64,000 nucleotides of DNA from Clostridia bacterium DTU025 (GTDB lineage: Bacteria > Bacillota > DTU025), in assembly GCA_001513145.1 (NCBI GenBank), contig LFSP01000032.1, positions 84,088 to 148,087 of the forward strand. Direction: 5' to 3'. This document shows, in pieces, positions 37,224-47,123 of the stretch (its first letter is position 1; the number at the start of each line of letters is the position of its first letter). The translations under genes and the position numbers were made by a program. A model generated the notes under the pieces. The model was given only the letters and a program-made list of their open reading frames with translations. It did no database searches and was not told where the DNA came from.

Positions 37224-37538
37224 TTACGCAGTTACGATGGAATCGACCCGAACTGACGTGAACGGCTGTCTGTGGCCGGTCTTGGTGCGAATCCGCTTCT
37301 TGGGCTTATACTTGAAGACCACTATCTTCTTGGCTTTGTCGTGGCCCAGCACTGACGCCTGGACGCTGGCGCCTTCGATGGCGGGCTTGCCCACGATGAC
37401 TCCATCCTCGCCCACGATGAGAAGAACCTTGTCGAAGGTGACCGTCTGGCCCACCTCGGCATTGAGCTTCTCCACTCGGACGACCTGCCCCGGCGCAACG
37501 CGGTACTGCTTGCCGCCGGTCTCTACGATAGCGTACAT
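37224..37538 (-). CDS. rplU: 50S ribosomal protein L21
   Basis: [25 protein letters not shown]. Confidence 0.98.
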   Translation of the reverse strand: MYAIVETGGKQYRVAPGQVVRVEKLNAEVGQTVTFDKVLLIVGEDGVIVGKPAIEGASVQASVLGHDKAKKIVVFKYKPKKRIRTKTGHRQPFTSVRVDSIVTA

Positions 37539-37743
37539 TCACTTTCCTCCTCGCACTCTGGGCTCGCCGGGCTTGAAGGCAGGGCCGGCTCTTGGCGGTT
37601 CGGCCGGCTTCGTCGTTCCTGGACGACTTCGCCCAACTGCGAACTGCGCCTAAGCTCGCCGGACACCATTTGACATCACTTCATCGTTTACTGGCCTTCC
37701 CCGAGCGGCTTGAGGCGACGCACGGTCGCCCACAGCATCGCAC

Positions 37744-37772
37744 ATCATAACACAGGCAAGACGCAGTGTCAA
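37744..37772 (-). promoter_or_regulatory. Promoter of rplU-prp-rpmA
   Basis: Minus strand TTGACA-N17-TATGAT. Confidence 0.75.
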
Positions 37773-37807
37773 TTTGGGGGTAAGAGGTGGGTGACAGGGA
37801 TGCGGCG

Positions 37808-37825
37808 CGACCCACCCACGGGTCG
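37808..37825. repeat. Palindrome CGACCC-ACCCAC-GGGTCG
   Basis: Same family as 24954, 25167 and 25199. Confidence 0.7.
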
Positions 37826-37881
37826 GCCTTAGGAGCCACGGCCGGTCAGCTTTCTCACACCGGTGGACGCCAACCCATCAT

Positions 37882-40800
37882 CTACTGTGACTCTCCGTCC
37901 GTCACCGCGCTTTGGCCGTCCGCTACGGCCGCCTCGGCGCCCGCCGCCTCCGCCGCAGCTCTCGCGCGCTTAGCTGCCTTACGTCTCGCGCGCCGCTTGA
38001 CAGACTTCGACATGCCGGCGGGCTTAGCATTCTGAGCAGGCGTGGTCTCCGCGTTTGCGCCTTCGTCAGCCGGCTCGTTCGCAGGCTGTGCCCCTTGTTG
38101 CTCATGCGGTTGCCCAGGCGGCTTGCGCTGTGACTGGCCCTGCAACTGCCCCTGCAATTGCCCCTGCGGCTGCGCAGCAGCCTTCGCCGTCTTGGACTTG
38201 CGGCCTCCGCGTCGTCCCCTCCCGCGTCTCGAGGATGGTTGCTTCTGATCGGCTTTCCGGGACGCGGCTTCGCCCGTCGCCACATCCACCCCAGCAGCCT
38301 CTATCACCGTCCGCGTTGCCGCCGCGCTATCATCTTGCTCTTTCGGATCGTCGGCACCCTGGAGGACCAGTTCCGCTGGGGCCATCGGAACGATAGCCGC
38401 TTGCGTCCCCGTCTCCAGAGCAGTGGTCGTTCCCATCACCGCGGTGGCCCCGCCATCCGCACTCGACGCTCCGTCGGAAACCGACTCCAGCGCAAGTGCT
38501 CCGCCCTGGGGCTCTGCAGTTGCGGCCGTCTCGTTTGCCGCCTTCTTCGCAGCCTTCGACCGGCCTCGTCCACCTCTTCCACGGCGTGAACGCGATCTCT
38601 TGGCCGGCGCAGGCGGTTCCGCCAATGCTGGCGCCGCCCCACCTTCGTCGACGGCAGCGGCCCCTTCCGAGGCTCCGTTACCAATCGGTTCACCCGCAGT
38701 CGCGCCTTCCGTCGCGGGGGCTGTCTGAGGTTCCGCCTCAGGTCTAGCCTGGGCCTTGACGCCGCCTTCTTCCTGCGTAGGCCCAGCACCGGTCGCATCG
38801 CCGTGGTCCTGGTCCTGGCCCTGGTCCTGATCCTTGTCCTTGTCCTGGTCCTGGGCCGGGGTGCCCGTAGCGCCAACTGCGCCGACTGCGCTACCTGCGT
38901 CACCTGCGCTATCTGCGACGGCGCCACCCGTAGCCGCCGCGCCGGCGGCCGCCTTCTTCCTGCGTCTGCCATTGCGTGACCGTGACCTCGACTTCTTGGC
39001 CTTGCCTTCAGCTTTCGCTTCCGCCCCCTGCTCGGCCTTCGCCTTCGCCGCAGCTTCAGCCCTCTTCTCACTCGCCGCTTGAGCCTTCGCCCCAGCCGAA
39101 GCCCTGGTCACGTCTTCTCCCTCGACCTCTTCAATGGCCGCCACAACATCATAGTTGTCAAGGGGCTCACGGATCCTGCCAGCCGGCAGCAGCATCTCCG
39201 CCTCCACAACAGGCATCCGGGTCTGCGCCTCCACAGCCTCCGATCCAACCGCCACAGCGGTCGGGCACGCGGTCGCATCGTCCGTCCCTACGGACGCCAC
39301 CACCCCGGCTCCGGCCACAGCCCCGACTCCAGCTCCAGCTCCGGCCCCGGCCCGGGCCCGGGCCCGAGCTCCAGCCACGGCCTCGGCCCCAGCTCCAACA
39401 CCAGCTTCAGCCCCGGCCAGCCCCAGCCCTGGCGTTACCGGAGCCTTCGCCCGCGCAGGCGGAGGCGGCGCCACAGGAGACAGGCTCACAGCATCCAGCA
39501 TCTTGATGGGCTGCAGCGGCGCCGGCGTCGCGCCGGCCTCACCCCGCGCGTCACCCGCCGCAGCCTCCAGGGCCTCCCAGTCTCCCGAAAGCACCAGCTT
39601 CGCCTTGGCGTAAGTCTTGAACACTTTGCTTATGCGAGCCCGTACGCGCTTGCCCACCAGACCGCCGGCGCCCTCCACATCGATGACGTAGCCCTCCACC
39701 CGCGCTATGCCGTCGCGGCTGTTGGTCATGTGGGCCTCCTCGATCAGCAGGCTCAGGTCGTCGCCCACCGCCACAGGCAGCGCCCGGCCCTCCACCTCTT
39801 CCTTCGTGCCCGTCGCCGCGATGGCAATGTCCTCCGGATTCTGGTCGATGCTACCCTTGACGTAGATGTGCTTGCCAGTCTCCTTCTCCAGCGCCGCTAA
39901 GTTCGCGCCACCGGCCCCTATCAGCATCGCCGCCACCGATGGATGCAGAAGCACCAGCATAGCCGGGTCCGTCATCGACATCGCTTCCTTCTTGATGGCC
40001 CGCATCGCCCTGAACGCAAGCGTCTCCTCTGACAGCGTCCGCCCGCGCCCCTCACACGTCGGGCACACCTTCATCATGGCGTCCACCAGGCCCTGCTGCA
40101 CCTTCTTGCGGGTCATCTCCACCAGGCCAAGCTGCGTGAATCCCAGTACCGTGCTCTTGGTCTTGTCGCCCTCCAGAGCCTTCTCCAGCGCGGCAAGCAC
40201 CTGCTTCTGGTGGTTCTCGTCTTCCATGTCGATGAAGTCGATAACGATAATACCGCCGATGTTCCGGAGCCTCAGCTGGCGGGCGATCTCCACGGCGGCT
40301 TCCAAGTTGGTCCTGAAGACTGTGTCTGCCAGGCACGTGCTGCCCGTGAACTTCCCCGTGTTCACGTCGATGACGGTCAGCGCCTCCGTGTGGTCAATGA
40401 TGAGGTAGCCGCCGCAGTTCAGCCAGACCTTGCGCCTGATGGCCCTGGCGATCTCCTCCTCAAGGCCGTACACGTCGAACAGCGGCTCGGAGCCGGTGTA
40501 AAGCCGAACCCGCTCAGCCATGTGCTCAGGCAGCATCTTCATGAGGCCCATCACCTTCTTGTGCTCCTCGACGTCGTCAAGGATGAAGGCCTCCACGTCC
40601 TCGCTGAAGTGGTCGCGCACCAGCCTGAACACCAGGTCGTAATCCTTGTGCAGCATGGCCGGCGCTTTGGCCCGCCTGGCCCGCGCCTGTATCCTCCGCC
40701 ACAGCTTCACCAGGAACTGGATGTCGCCGGCAATCTCTTCCTCCGACCGCCCCTCCGCCACGGTGCGCACGATGACGCCCATCTTCCTCGGCTTGTTGCC

Positions 40801-41313
40801 CTGGGCGATCTTGCGCAGGCGGTCCCGCTCGGCCTCCGAGGCGATGCGCCTCGAAACCCCCACGTAGTCCACCGTGGGCATCAGCACTACGTACCTGCCG
40901 GGCAACGTGATGTCAGTCACCACCCTGGCGCCCTTGGTGCCGATGGGCTCCTTGGTGACCTGCACGATTATCTCCTGCCCGGTCTTGAGAATATCCTTGA
41001 TCGACCGGGACCTCTTCGGCGGCAACGGCTCATCGTCGTCGCCCGCCCGCGAGCCCCTGATGCCCTGGCCGTTGCGAACCGCAAGGGCATCGTCTACATA
41101 TAGGAACACGTTTCTCTCCAGTCCGACGTTGACAAAGGCCGCCTGCATGCCCGGGAGAACATTCTCCACCACACCTTTGTAGATGTTGCTGGCATACCGC
41201 GGATGAAGGGATCTCTCGATGAACAGGTCCACTAGAACCCCGTTCTCGACAATCGCTGCCCTAGTCTCGCCGTTCTCGGAGTTGACGATGATTCGTTTAC
41301 TCACTTTTCTCAA
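37882..41313 (-). CDS. rng: Rne/Rng family ribonuclease with long low-complexity C-terminus
   Basis: VENVLPGMQAAFVNVGLERNVFLYVDD; GGIIVIDFIDMEDENHQKQV; CPTCEGRGR; 1143 aa. Confidence 0.95.
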   Translation of the reverse strand: MRKVSKRIIVNSENGETRAAIVENGVLVDLFIERSLHPRYASNIYKGVVENVLPGMQAAFVNVGLERNVFLYVDDALAVRNGQGIRGSRAGDDDEPLPPKRSRSIKDILKTGQEIIVQVTKEPIGTKGARVVTDITLPGRYVVLMPTVDYVGVSRRIASEAERDRLRKIAQGNKPRKMGVIVRTVAEGRSEEEIAGDIQFLVKLWRRIQARARRAKAPAMLHKDYDLVFRLVRDHFSEDVEAFILDDVEEHKKVMGLMKMLPEHMAERVRLYTGSEPLFDVYGLEEEIARAIRRKVWLNCGGYLIIDHTEALTVIDVNTGKFTGSTCLADTVFRTNLEAAVEIARQLRLRNIGGIIVIDFIDMEDENHQKQVLAALEKALEGDKTKSTVLGFTQLGLVEMTRKKVQQGLVDAMMKVCPTCEGRGRTLSEETLAFRAMRAIKKEAMSMTDPAMLVLLHPSVAAMLIGAGGANLAALEKETGKHIYVKGSIDQNPEDIAIAATGTKEEVEGRALPVAVGDDLSLLIEEAHMTNSRDGIARVEGYVIDVEGAGGLVGKRVRARISKVFKTYAKAKLVLSGDWEALEAAAGDARGEAGATPAPLQPIKMLDAVSLSPVAPPPPARAKAPVTPGLGLAGAEAGVGAGAEAVAGARARARAGAGAGAGVGAVAGAGVVASVGTDDATACPTAVAVGSEAVEAQTRMPVVEAEMLLPAGRIREPLDNYDVVAAIEEVEGEDVTRASAGAKAQAASEKRAEAAAKAKAEQGAEAKAEGKAKKSRSRSRNGRRRKKAAAGAAATGGAVADSAGDAGSAVGAVGATGTPAQDQDKDKDQDQGQDQDHGDATGAGPTQEEGGVKAQARPEAEPQTAPATEGATAGEPIGNGASEGAAAVDEGGAAPALAEPPAPAKRSRSRRGRGGRGRSKAAKKAANETAATAEPQGGALALESVSDGASSADGGATAVMGTTTALETGTQAAIVPMAPAELVLQGADDPKEQDDSAAATRTVIEAAGVDVATGEAASRKADQKQPSSRRGRGRRGGRKSKTAKAAAQPQGQLQGQLQGQSQRKPPGQPHEQQGAQPANEPADEGANAETTPAQNAKPAGMSKSVKRRARRKAAKRARAAAEAAGAEAAVADGQSAVTDGESQ

Positions 41314-41335
41314 CTCCTAGGGTCAACTCCATGGG

Positions 41336-42043
41336 TCATAGACCCGCGGCAATGACCAAATCTGTACACTCGTGCGCCTCCGGCGCCACGAGCCTTGACT
41401 CAACCTCGAAAAACAGGCCGGTGCGGTGCACGCCGAAGCCGTCTGTGCGCACCTTCTCACCGGCAATGGAACCCAAAGCTGAAAGGAAGTCGCCCGGCCT
41501 GAGGTGCGCCCGACCCCCGCAAGCAATGGTGAACTCCAGCGCCCGGCCCTGCGGCGCCGCGCACCTAACCATCGGCCGTACGTCGACGGTCTTCTTGCCG
41601 CCCTTCCCCGCTATCTCGATCTCGAAACTCGCCTGCCCCAGCAGCTCCGCCGCCGCCAGCGCCATGCCAAGGCTAATCTCCACCCTGTAAGACGCCCAGC
41701 GGATCCCAGAGGCCAGTCCCGTGCGGCTGCCTTCCATGACTTGCGCCACCGCCAGCACACTCAGACCTGGCGGCAGCTCCCGACCCACCGCCTCCAGCAC
41801 CGCCCGAGACCCTACCGGCGAATCGGCCCTGTCGATAAGCTCGATGTCCACGTATTCGGCCTCGCTCGTCATACCCACTCCCAGGGCCGTGGCGAACGAA
41901 TACTTCGGATGAGGATGATACCCTTCCGTGTAGGCGACGGGCAGCCGCGCCCGCCTCACAGCCCTCTCGAAGGCCCGCATGGTCCCGAGGTGCGACACGA
42001 ATACCGCGCTTTCAAGCTTCGCCAGCCTGAGCCTGTACCTCAT
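41336..42043 (-). CDS. TIGR03936 / DUF2344 family protein
   Basis: MRYRLRLAKLESAVFVSHLGTMRAFERAVRRARLPVAYTEGYHPHPKYSFATAL. Confidence 0.9.
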   Translation of the reverse strand: MRYRLRLAKLESAVFVSHLGTMRAFERAVRRARLPVAYTEGYHPHPKYSFATALGVGMTSEAEYVDIELIDRADSPVGSRAVLEAVGRELPPGLSVLAVAQVMEGSRTGLASGIRWASYRVEISLGMALAAAELLGQASFEIEIAGKGGKKTVDVRPMVRCAAPQGRALEFTIACGGRAHLRPGDFLSALGSIAGEKVRTDGFGVHRTGLFFEVESRLVAPEAHECTDLVIAAGL

Positions 42044-42044
42044 C

Positions 42045-43919
42045 TCAGACTGCACCCCCTGTGCCCGCGCCTGTGCCCGCACCCTCGCCATCGCTCGGGC
42101 TCGCCGCGAGCCCGAACTCGCCCTGCAGACGCACGCGCACGTCGCCGAAGCACGCGCCACAACCGGTGCATCGCCCCTCGCGGCAATCCTCGGTGGTGAT
42201 GCCCTGTGCCGCCAGCTCCGCCTCGCGCCGCAGGAAAGCCTTTGACACGCCCATGTTCACTTTGTCCCACGGAAGTGCCTCATCGAAGGAGTATGCCCTG
42301 TTGGCGAAGGACTCGGGGCTCAGCCCCTGGCTCTCGAAAGCCTGCTTCCAAAGGTCCGGCCTGAAGTGCTCGACCCAGCCGTCGAACCTGCACCCCAGGT
42401 CCACCGCCTTCGAGATCACTGCTCCCAAGGACCTATCTCCCCTGGCGAAGGCCGCCTCCAGGTGGCTCTGCATCACGTCGTGGAACGAGACCGAAAGCCC
42501 CCTCACCCGGGTGGGCTCCTTGAGCAGCTGCTGCTTTCGGAGGATCTCCTCGATGCTGTCCTGGGCGTGCCACTGAAACGGCGTGTGGGGCTTGGGTACG
42601 AACGACGACACGGTCGCGTTCACCCTCACCCGTCCTGCCTTGCCTCGCTCGCCGGCGATCCTGCGTCCCAGGTCCAGCACCTTTCGGGCCAGCTCGGCGA
42701 TGCCGATGACGTCCTCGTCCGTCTCGTACGGCAGTCCGATCATGAAGTACAGCTTGATCTGCTCCCACCCCGACCTGAACGCGTCCGCCGCCGCCGACAT
42801 CAGGTCCTCCTCAGTCACACCCTTGTTGATGATGTCCCGCATCCTCTGCGTTCCAGCCTCAGGCGCAAACGTCAGACCAGTCCGGCGCGCCCGCGCGCCT
42901 TCCACCTCTCGGGCCAGGGCGATGCTGAAGGAGTCCACACGCAGCGACGGCAGCGACACCGCCACCCCCTGCGGCCCATACTCCTGCACAAGCTTGCGGG
43001 CCAGCTCCTGGATGCCGGTGTAGTCGGCGGTGGAGAGCGACAGCAGCCCCATCTCCTCGTATCCCGTTGACGCCACAAGCCTTTCGGCCTGCTCGCACAG
43101 CACCGGCAGGCTGCGCTCGCGGACGGGCCTGTATATCATGCCCGCCTGGCAGAACCTGCACCCGCGGCAGCATCCGCGCATCACTTCCAGAACGACCCTG
43201 TCGTGCACGGTATCGAGGAACGGCACGATGAACTTTTCCGGGTACTCCGCCGCGTCAAGGTCAGTCACCACGCGCCGCACCGCCGCGTTTCCCAGCGCAG
43301 GGCAGTACATCCCCGGTATGGCCGCAAGGCGCCGTACCAGCTGGTCGCGGTCTACGCCGTCCTCCTTGGCCCTGGCGGTGGTCTCCATGATGTCTACGAT
43401 GAGCTCCTCTCCGTCTCCAAGGGCGAAAAGGTCGAAGAAATCGGCCACAGGCTCGGGATTCGCGACGCACGGGCCCCCCGCAACTATGACGGGATCGCCG
43501 TCACGGCGCTCGGCCGCGAGCCTGGGCACGCCAGCCAGATCCAACATGTTCACTACATTGGAGTAGCTGAGCTCGTACTGAAGGGTGAAGCCGATGAGGT
43601 CGAAGCGGCGGGCCTCCGAAAGGCTTTCCAACCCGTACAGGGGGATGCCGTGCGTCCGCATGGCCTCCTCCATGTCGGGCCAGGGCGCGAACGCACGCTC
43701 CGCGATGAAGCCTTCGCGGGAGTTCACGATGGAGTAAAGGATCTTGAACCCGATGTATGACATCCCCACTTCGTACACGTCGGGAAACGCCAGCAGTATG
43801 CTGGCCCTGGCGGAATCATGGTCCACCACAGCCGCGTTCAGCTCGTTGCCGGTGTACCTCGCGGGGAACGTCACGTTCGGCAGAACGTCGCGGTAAAGCC
43901 GTTCCTTGTCGATAACCAC
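42045..43919 (-). CDS. TIGR03960 family B12-binding-domain radical SAM protein
   Basis: EVMRGCCRGCRFCQAGMIYRPVRERS CxxxCxxC; paired with TIGR03936. Confidence 0.93.
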   Translation of the reverse strand: MVIDKERLYRDVLPNVTFPARYTGNELNAAVVDHDSARASILLAFPDVYEVGMSYIGFKILYSIVNSREGFIAERAFAPWPDMEEAMRTHGIPLYGLESLSEARRFDLIGFTLQYELSYSNVVNMLDLAGVPRLAAERRDGDPVIVAGGPCVANPEPVADFFDLFALGDGEELIVDIMETTARAKEDGVDRDQLVRRLAAIPGMYCPALGNAAVRRVVTDLDAAEYPEKFIVPFLDTVHDRVVLEVMRGCCRGCRFCQAGMIYRPVRERSLPVLCEQAERLVASTGYEEMGLLSLSTADYTGIQELARKLVQEYGPQGVAVSLPSLRVDSFSIALAREVEGARARRTGLTFAPEAGTQRMRDIINKGVTEEDLMSAAADAFRSGWEQIKLYFMIGLPYETDEDVIGIAELARKVLDLGRRIAGERGKAGRVRVNATVSSFVPKPHTPFQWHAQDSIEEILRKQQLLKEPTRVRGLSVSFHDVMQSHLEAAFARGDRSLGAVISKAVDLGCRFDGWVEHFRPDLWKQAFESQGLSPESFANRAYSFDEALPWDKVNMGVSKAFLRREAELAAQGITTEDCREGRCTGCGACFGDVRVRLQGEFGLAASPSDGEGAGTGAGTGGAV

Positions 43920-44766
43920 TATTGAAACACCTCAAACTTAACACCTGGGCCACGGTGGCCTCTGAGCCCAGCTCGGCCACGCCGTCGATGAGCTGTATCT
44001 GCGACAGCCTGCCGAGCTCCACGCCGTCCGGCGACAGCACCGACACCATCGTCACCCCTGCGGCGCCCAACGACGATAGCACGTGCGCCGCGCGGACGTG
44101 GGCGCCCACGGCCAGCGACGTGACGTGCATCGGCACGCCTCGCGCCAGCTCAGCCCTGGCCCTAATCCCTTGCCTGGCTGCCGAGAGGGCGGCCCACCGC
44201 CCCTCTCTGCCAGCCTCAATCCATATGAAAGCTGCCAGCGCCGCCGGCAACGGGTTAAGCAGTCCTGCGCGGAAGCCCACGACGCCCCACATCGCCAGCA
44301 CCACCGCAACGACCCTGCTCACCGTCACGGCCAGCCGCGTCGCCCCGCGCCAGCCCATCCTGCCTGCGGCCAGCGCCCTGATGATGCGCCCGCCGTCAAG
44401 GGGGAAGGCCGGCAGCAGGTTGAACAGCGCCAGGCCCAGGTTCACCCCGGTGAACAGCTCCGCCCCCTCGCCCCACATTATGATGCCGACGGCCGCCATG
44501 ACCAGAGACGCCATGGGACCCGCCACGGCCACCGCCGCCTCCACTTCCGGCCTGAGCTCGAACCCTGACTCGATGCGTGCGGTGGCGCCCAGAGGCGATA
44601 TGCGGATCTCCTCCACGCGCAGGCCGAAGCCCGACGCCGCCGCGGCGTGCGCCAGCTCGTGCGCGAGCAGACACGCTGCTATCAAGGCCCACTCGCCCAC
44701 CGCCCCGGCAAGCACTATCAGGAGCGCCAGAACGAACACCGCCGGATCCAAGGTCACTCTAGGCAC
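43816..44766 (-). CDS. M50 family intramembrane metalloprotease (SpoIVFB-like)
   Basis: LLAHELAHAAAASGFG zinc motif; NLLPAFPLDGGRI. Confidence 0.85.
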   Translation of the reverse strand: MPRVTLDPAVFVLALLIVLAGAVGEWALIAACLLAHELAHAAAASGFGLRVEEIRISPLGATARIESGFELRPEVEAAVAVAGPMASLVMAAVGIIMWGEGAELFTGVNLGLALFNLLPAFPLDGGRIIRALAAGRMGWRGATRLAVTVSRVVAVVLAMWGVVGFRAGLLNPLPAALAAFIWIEAGREGRWAALSAARQGIRARAELARGVPMHVTSLAVGAHVRAAHVLSSLGAAGVTMVSVLSPDGVELGRLSQIQLIDGVAELGSEATVAQVLSLRCFNSGYRQGTALPRRSAERDVPREVHRQRAERGCGGP

Positions 44767-44842
44767 AGCCGTTCCCCCGTTCGTTGGACATGCCCCCGGG
44801 GGATGATATGACGCCTGCGTCGCGTTTATTACCGCTGTACCG

Positions 44843-45961
44843 CTAGAACAGAACCCGTTTCCGGCGCATGTAGATGTTCTGCAGCACTGCAGTGCCTATG
44901 ATCGTGGCCATGAGGGAGCTGCCGCCCGCGCTGAAGAACGGCAGAGGGATCCCGGTGCACGGCGACACATTCATAGTCATTCCCACATTCACGAATATAT
45001 GAACCAGCAGGATCGCCGAGATCCCCACCGCGACAAGGCTCCCGAACTTGTCGCGGGCCTGCTGCGCCACGCGGAAGCCCCTGCTCACTATGAAGAACAG
45101 CAGTCCGATGGCGGCAGCGGCACCGAAGAACCCCAGTTCCTCGGCGATGACCGAGAATATGAAGTCCGTGTGGTGCTCGGGCAGGAAGTTGAGCCTCGCC
45201 TGAGTGCTCTGCCCGAAGCCCTTGCCCATGAGCCCCCCTGAGCCGATCGCTATTGTAGACTGAATCACGCTGTAGCCATAGCCCTTCGGGTCGAGACCGG
45301 GATTGAAGAAGCTGACGATCCTCATCTGCTGGTAGGGCTTGAGCACGAAGAAGTACGCCAGCGGGGCCACGACGAAGAGACCAAGCCCGATGATGATGCC
45401 CAAGAGCTTCGGGTTCGCTCCCGCAGCGTACATCATCAGGAAGAACACCGGCGCCAGCACCAGAGCCGAGCCCAGGTCGTTCTCGGCCACCACCAGCCCG
45501 ATGGGCGCGAGCACGATGAGGGCGGGCACGATGAAGCTTCGCAACGTCGAAAGGTCGTCCTGCTGCACCAGGTACGCCGCCAGCGCCACCACGACGCCGA
45601 TCTTGGCGTACTCCGACGGCTGCAACGCCAGCGGGCCGATGCGGATCCAGCCCATGGCGCCCTTAGCCCTGGTGCCGAACACGAGCACGCTGGCCAAGAG
45701 GAGCATGCTCGCGGCGTACACCAGCTGCGCGAACTTCGCCAGATAGCGGTAGTCCACGCGCAGCACCACCACGGAGACCAATCCGCCAAGCAACGCAGCG
45801 ATCACCTGCTTCCTCACGTAAAGCAGGGGGTCGCTTCCCGTTAGGGAAGGCGTGAACCTGGTGGCGCTGTATATCATGGCGCATCCGAAAGCAATGGCCA
45901 CGCACACGGCTCCGACCAGAGCGAAGTCCATATTCCTAAGGAGCCTCTTGTCTATGAGCAT
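44843..45961 (-). CDS. rodA: Rod shape-determining protein RodA (SEDS)
   Basis: GKGFGQSTQARLNFLPEHHTDFIFSVIAEELGFFG; GIPLPFFSAGGSS. Confidence 0.93.
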   Translation of the reverse strand: MLIDKRLLRNMDFALVGAVCVAIAFGCAMIYSATRFTPSLTGSDPLLYVRKQVIAALLGGLVSVVVLRVDYRYLAKFAQLVYAASMLLLASVLVFGTRAKGAMGWIRIGPLALQPSEYAKIGVVVALAAYLVQQDDLSTLRSFIVPALIVLAPIGLVVAENDLGSALVLAPVFFLMMYAAGANPKLLGIIIGLGLFVVAPLAYFFVLKPYQQMRIVSFFNPGLDPKGYGYSVIQSTIAIGSGGLMGKGFGQSTQARLNFLPEHHTDFIFSVIAEELGFFGAAAAIGLLFFIVSRGFRVAQQARDKFGSLVAVGISAILLVHIFVNVGMTMNVSPCTGIPLPFFSAGGSSLMATIIGTAVLQNIYMRRKRVLF

Positions 45962-46022
45962 ACCACTGCCCCCGGAGTCCCGATGTCGTACGATGTCAGC
46001 TGCGGCCCGGCGCCGCGCCAAC

Positions 46023-46307
46023 TCACTTGCTCAGCGCCCCCGCGGTCCTCTTCACTTCCTTTACAGGGATGCTGGCCACTATGGCCACGGAGCCGTCGGT
46101 GTCGCTGAACTCCACCTTCATGTTGGTCTCATCGATCTCTATGTACTTGGTGATGACCGCGATGAGATCCTCCTTCAGGTTCTCCATGAGCCCGGGCGAA
46201 AGGGTAGCGCGGTCCTGCACCAGCACCAGGCGCAGCCTGGTCTTGGCCGTGGTTCTGCTGCTCGATCCCTCAAGCCTGCCGAAGAGGCGCTGCAAGAAGT
46301 CCATCAT
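46023..46307 (-). CDS. minE: Cell division topological specificity factor MinE
   Basis: AKTRLRLVLVQDRATLSPGLMENLKEDLIAVITKYIEID. Confidence 0.95.
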   Translation of the reverse strand: MMDFLQRLFGRLEGSSSRTTAKTRLRLVLVQDRATLSPGLMENLKEDLIAVITKYIEIDETNMKVEFSDTDGSVAIVASIPVKEVKRTAGALSK

Positions 46308-46313
46308 GTGCCC

Positions 46314-47123
46314 CTAGCCCCTTTCTCCCCTGAACCACTTGATGAGCCGCACGAACCACTCATCGCCTGGTTCAGCAGTTGCTGCAGCCTCTGCCACGTC
46401 CTCGCCCATCAGGCGGGCCGCGATCTTCTTGAATTCCTTGCCAGCCTTGGACTTGCTGTCCATCACCGCGGGCAATCCCTTGTTAGTGGAGACGATTATG
46501 GACTCGTCATCCGGCACAACGCCGAGAAGATCGACCTTCAGGTGTTCCAGCAGGTCGTCCACGGTTAGCATGTCGTGGCGTTTGATCATGTCGGGCCTGA
46601 TCCTGTTCACCACCAGCATCGGGGAGTCGATCCCCTCCGCCATGAGCATCCCGATGATCCTGTCGGCATCGCGCACCGCCGACATCTCCGGCGTGGTCAC
46701 CACGATGGCCTTGTCAGCGCCGGCTATGGCGTTCTTGAAGCCCTGTTCGATCCCGGCAGGGCAGTCGAGTAGGATGAAGTCGAAGTCCTTCTTCAGGTCG
46801 CTCACGAGCTTCCTCATCTGCTCCGGAGATACCGCGTTCTTGTCCCTGGTCTGCGCGGCCGGCAGCAGTGACAAGTTCTCCACGTGCTTGTGCTTGATGA
46901 GGGCCTTGCGAAGCTCCGCGCGTCCCTCCACCACGTTCACCAGGTCGTAGATGATCCGGTTCTCGAGGCCCAGAACCAGGTCGAGGTTGCGCAAGCCGAT
47001 ATCCGCATCCACAAGAGCAACCTTGGGGCCATTCATGGCAAGGGCCGCGCCGATATTGGCCGTGGCCGTCGTCTTGCCCACTCCGCCCTTGCCTGAGGTC
47101 ACAACTATTGCTGTAGAGCTCAT
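46314..47123 (-). CDS. minD: Septum site-determining protein MinD
   Basis: MSSTAIVVTSGKGGVGKTTATANIGAALA. Confidence 0.97.
   Translation of the reverse strand: MSSTAIVVTSGKGGVGKTTATANIGAALAMNGPKVALVDADIGLRNLDLVLGLENRIIYDLVNVVEGRAELRKALIKHKHVENLSLLPAAQTRDKNAVSPEQMRKLVSDLKKDFDFILLDCPAGIEQGFKNAIAGADKAIVVTTPEMSAVRDADRIIGMLMAEGIDSPMLVVNRIRPDMIKRHDMLTVDDLLEHLKVDLLGVVPDDESIIVSTNKGLPAVMDSKSKAGKEFKKIAARLMGEDVAEAAATAEPGDEWFVRLIKWFRGERG

Noticed and set aside
37540-37740. L21 leader RNA upstream of rplU
   Set aside because: A leader of suitable length exists, but I could not recognise conserved motifs well enough to call it.
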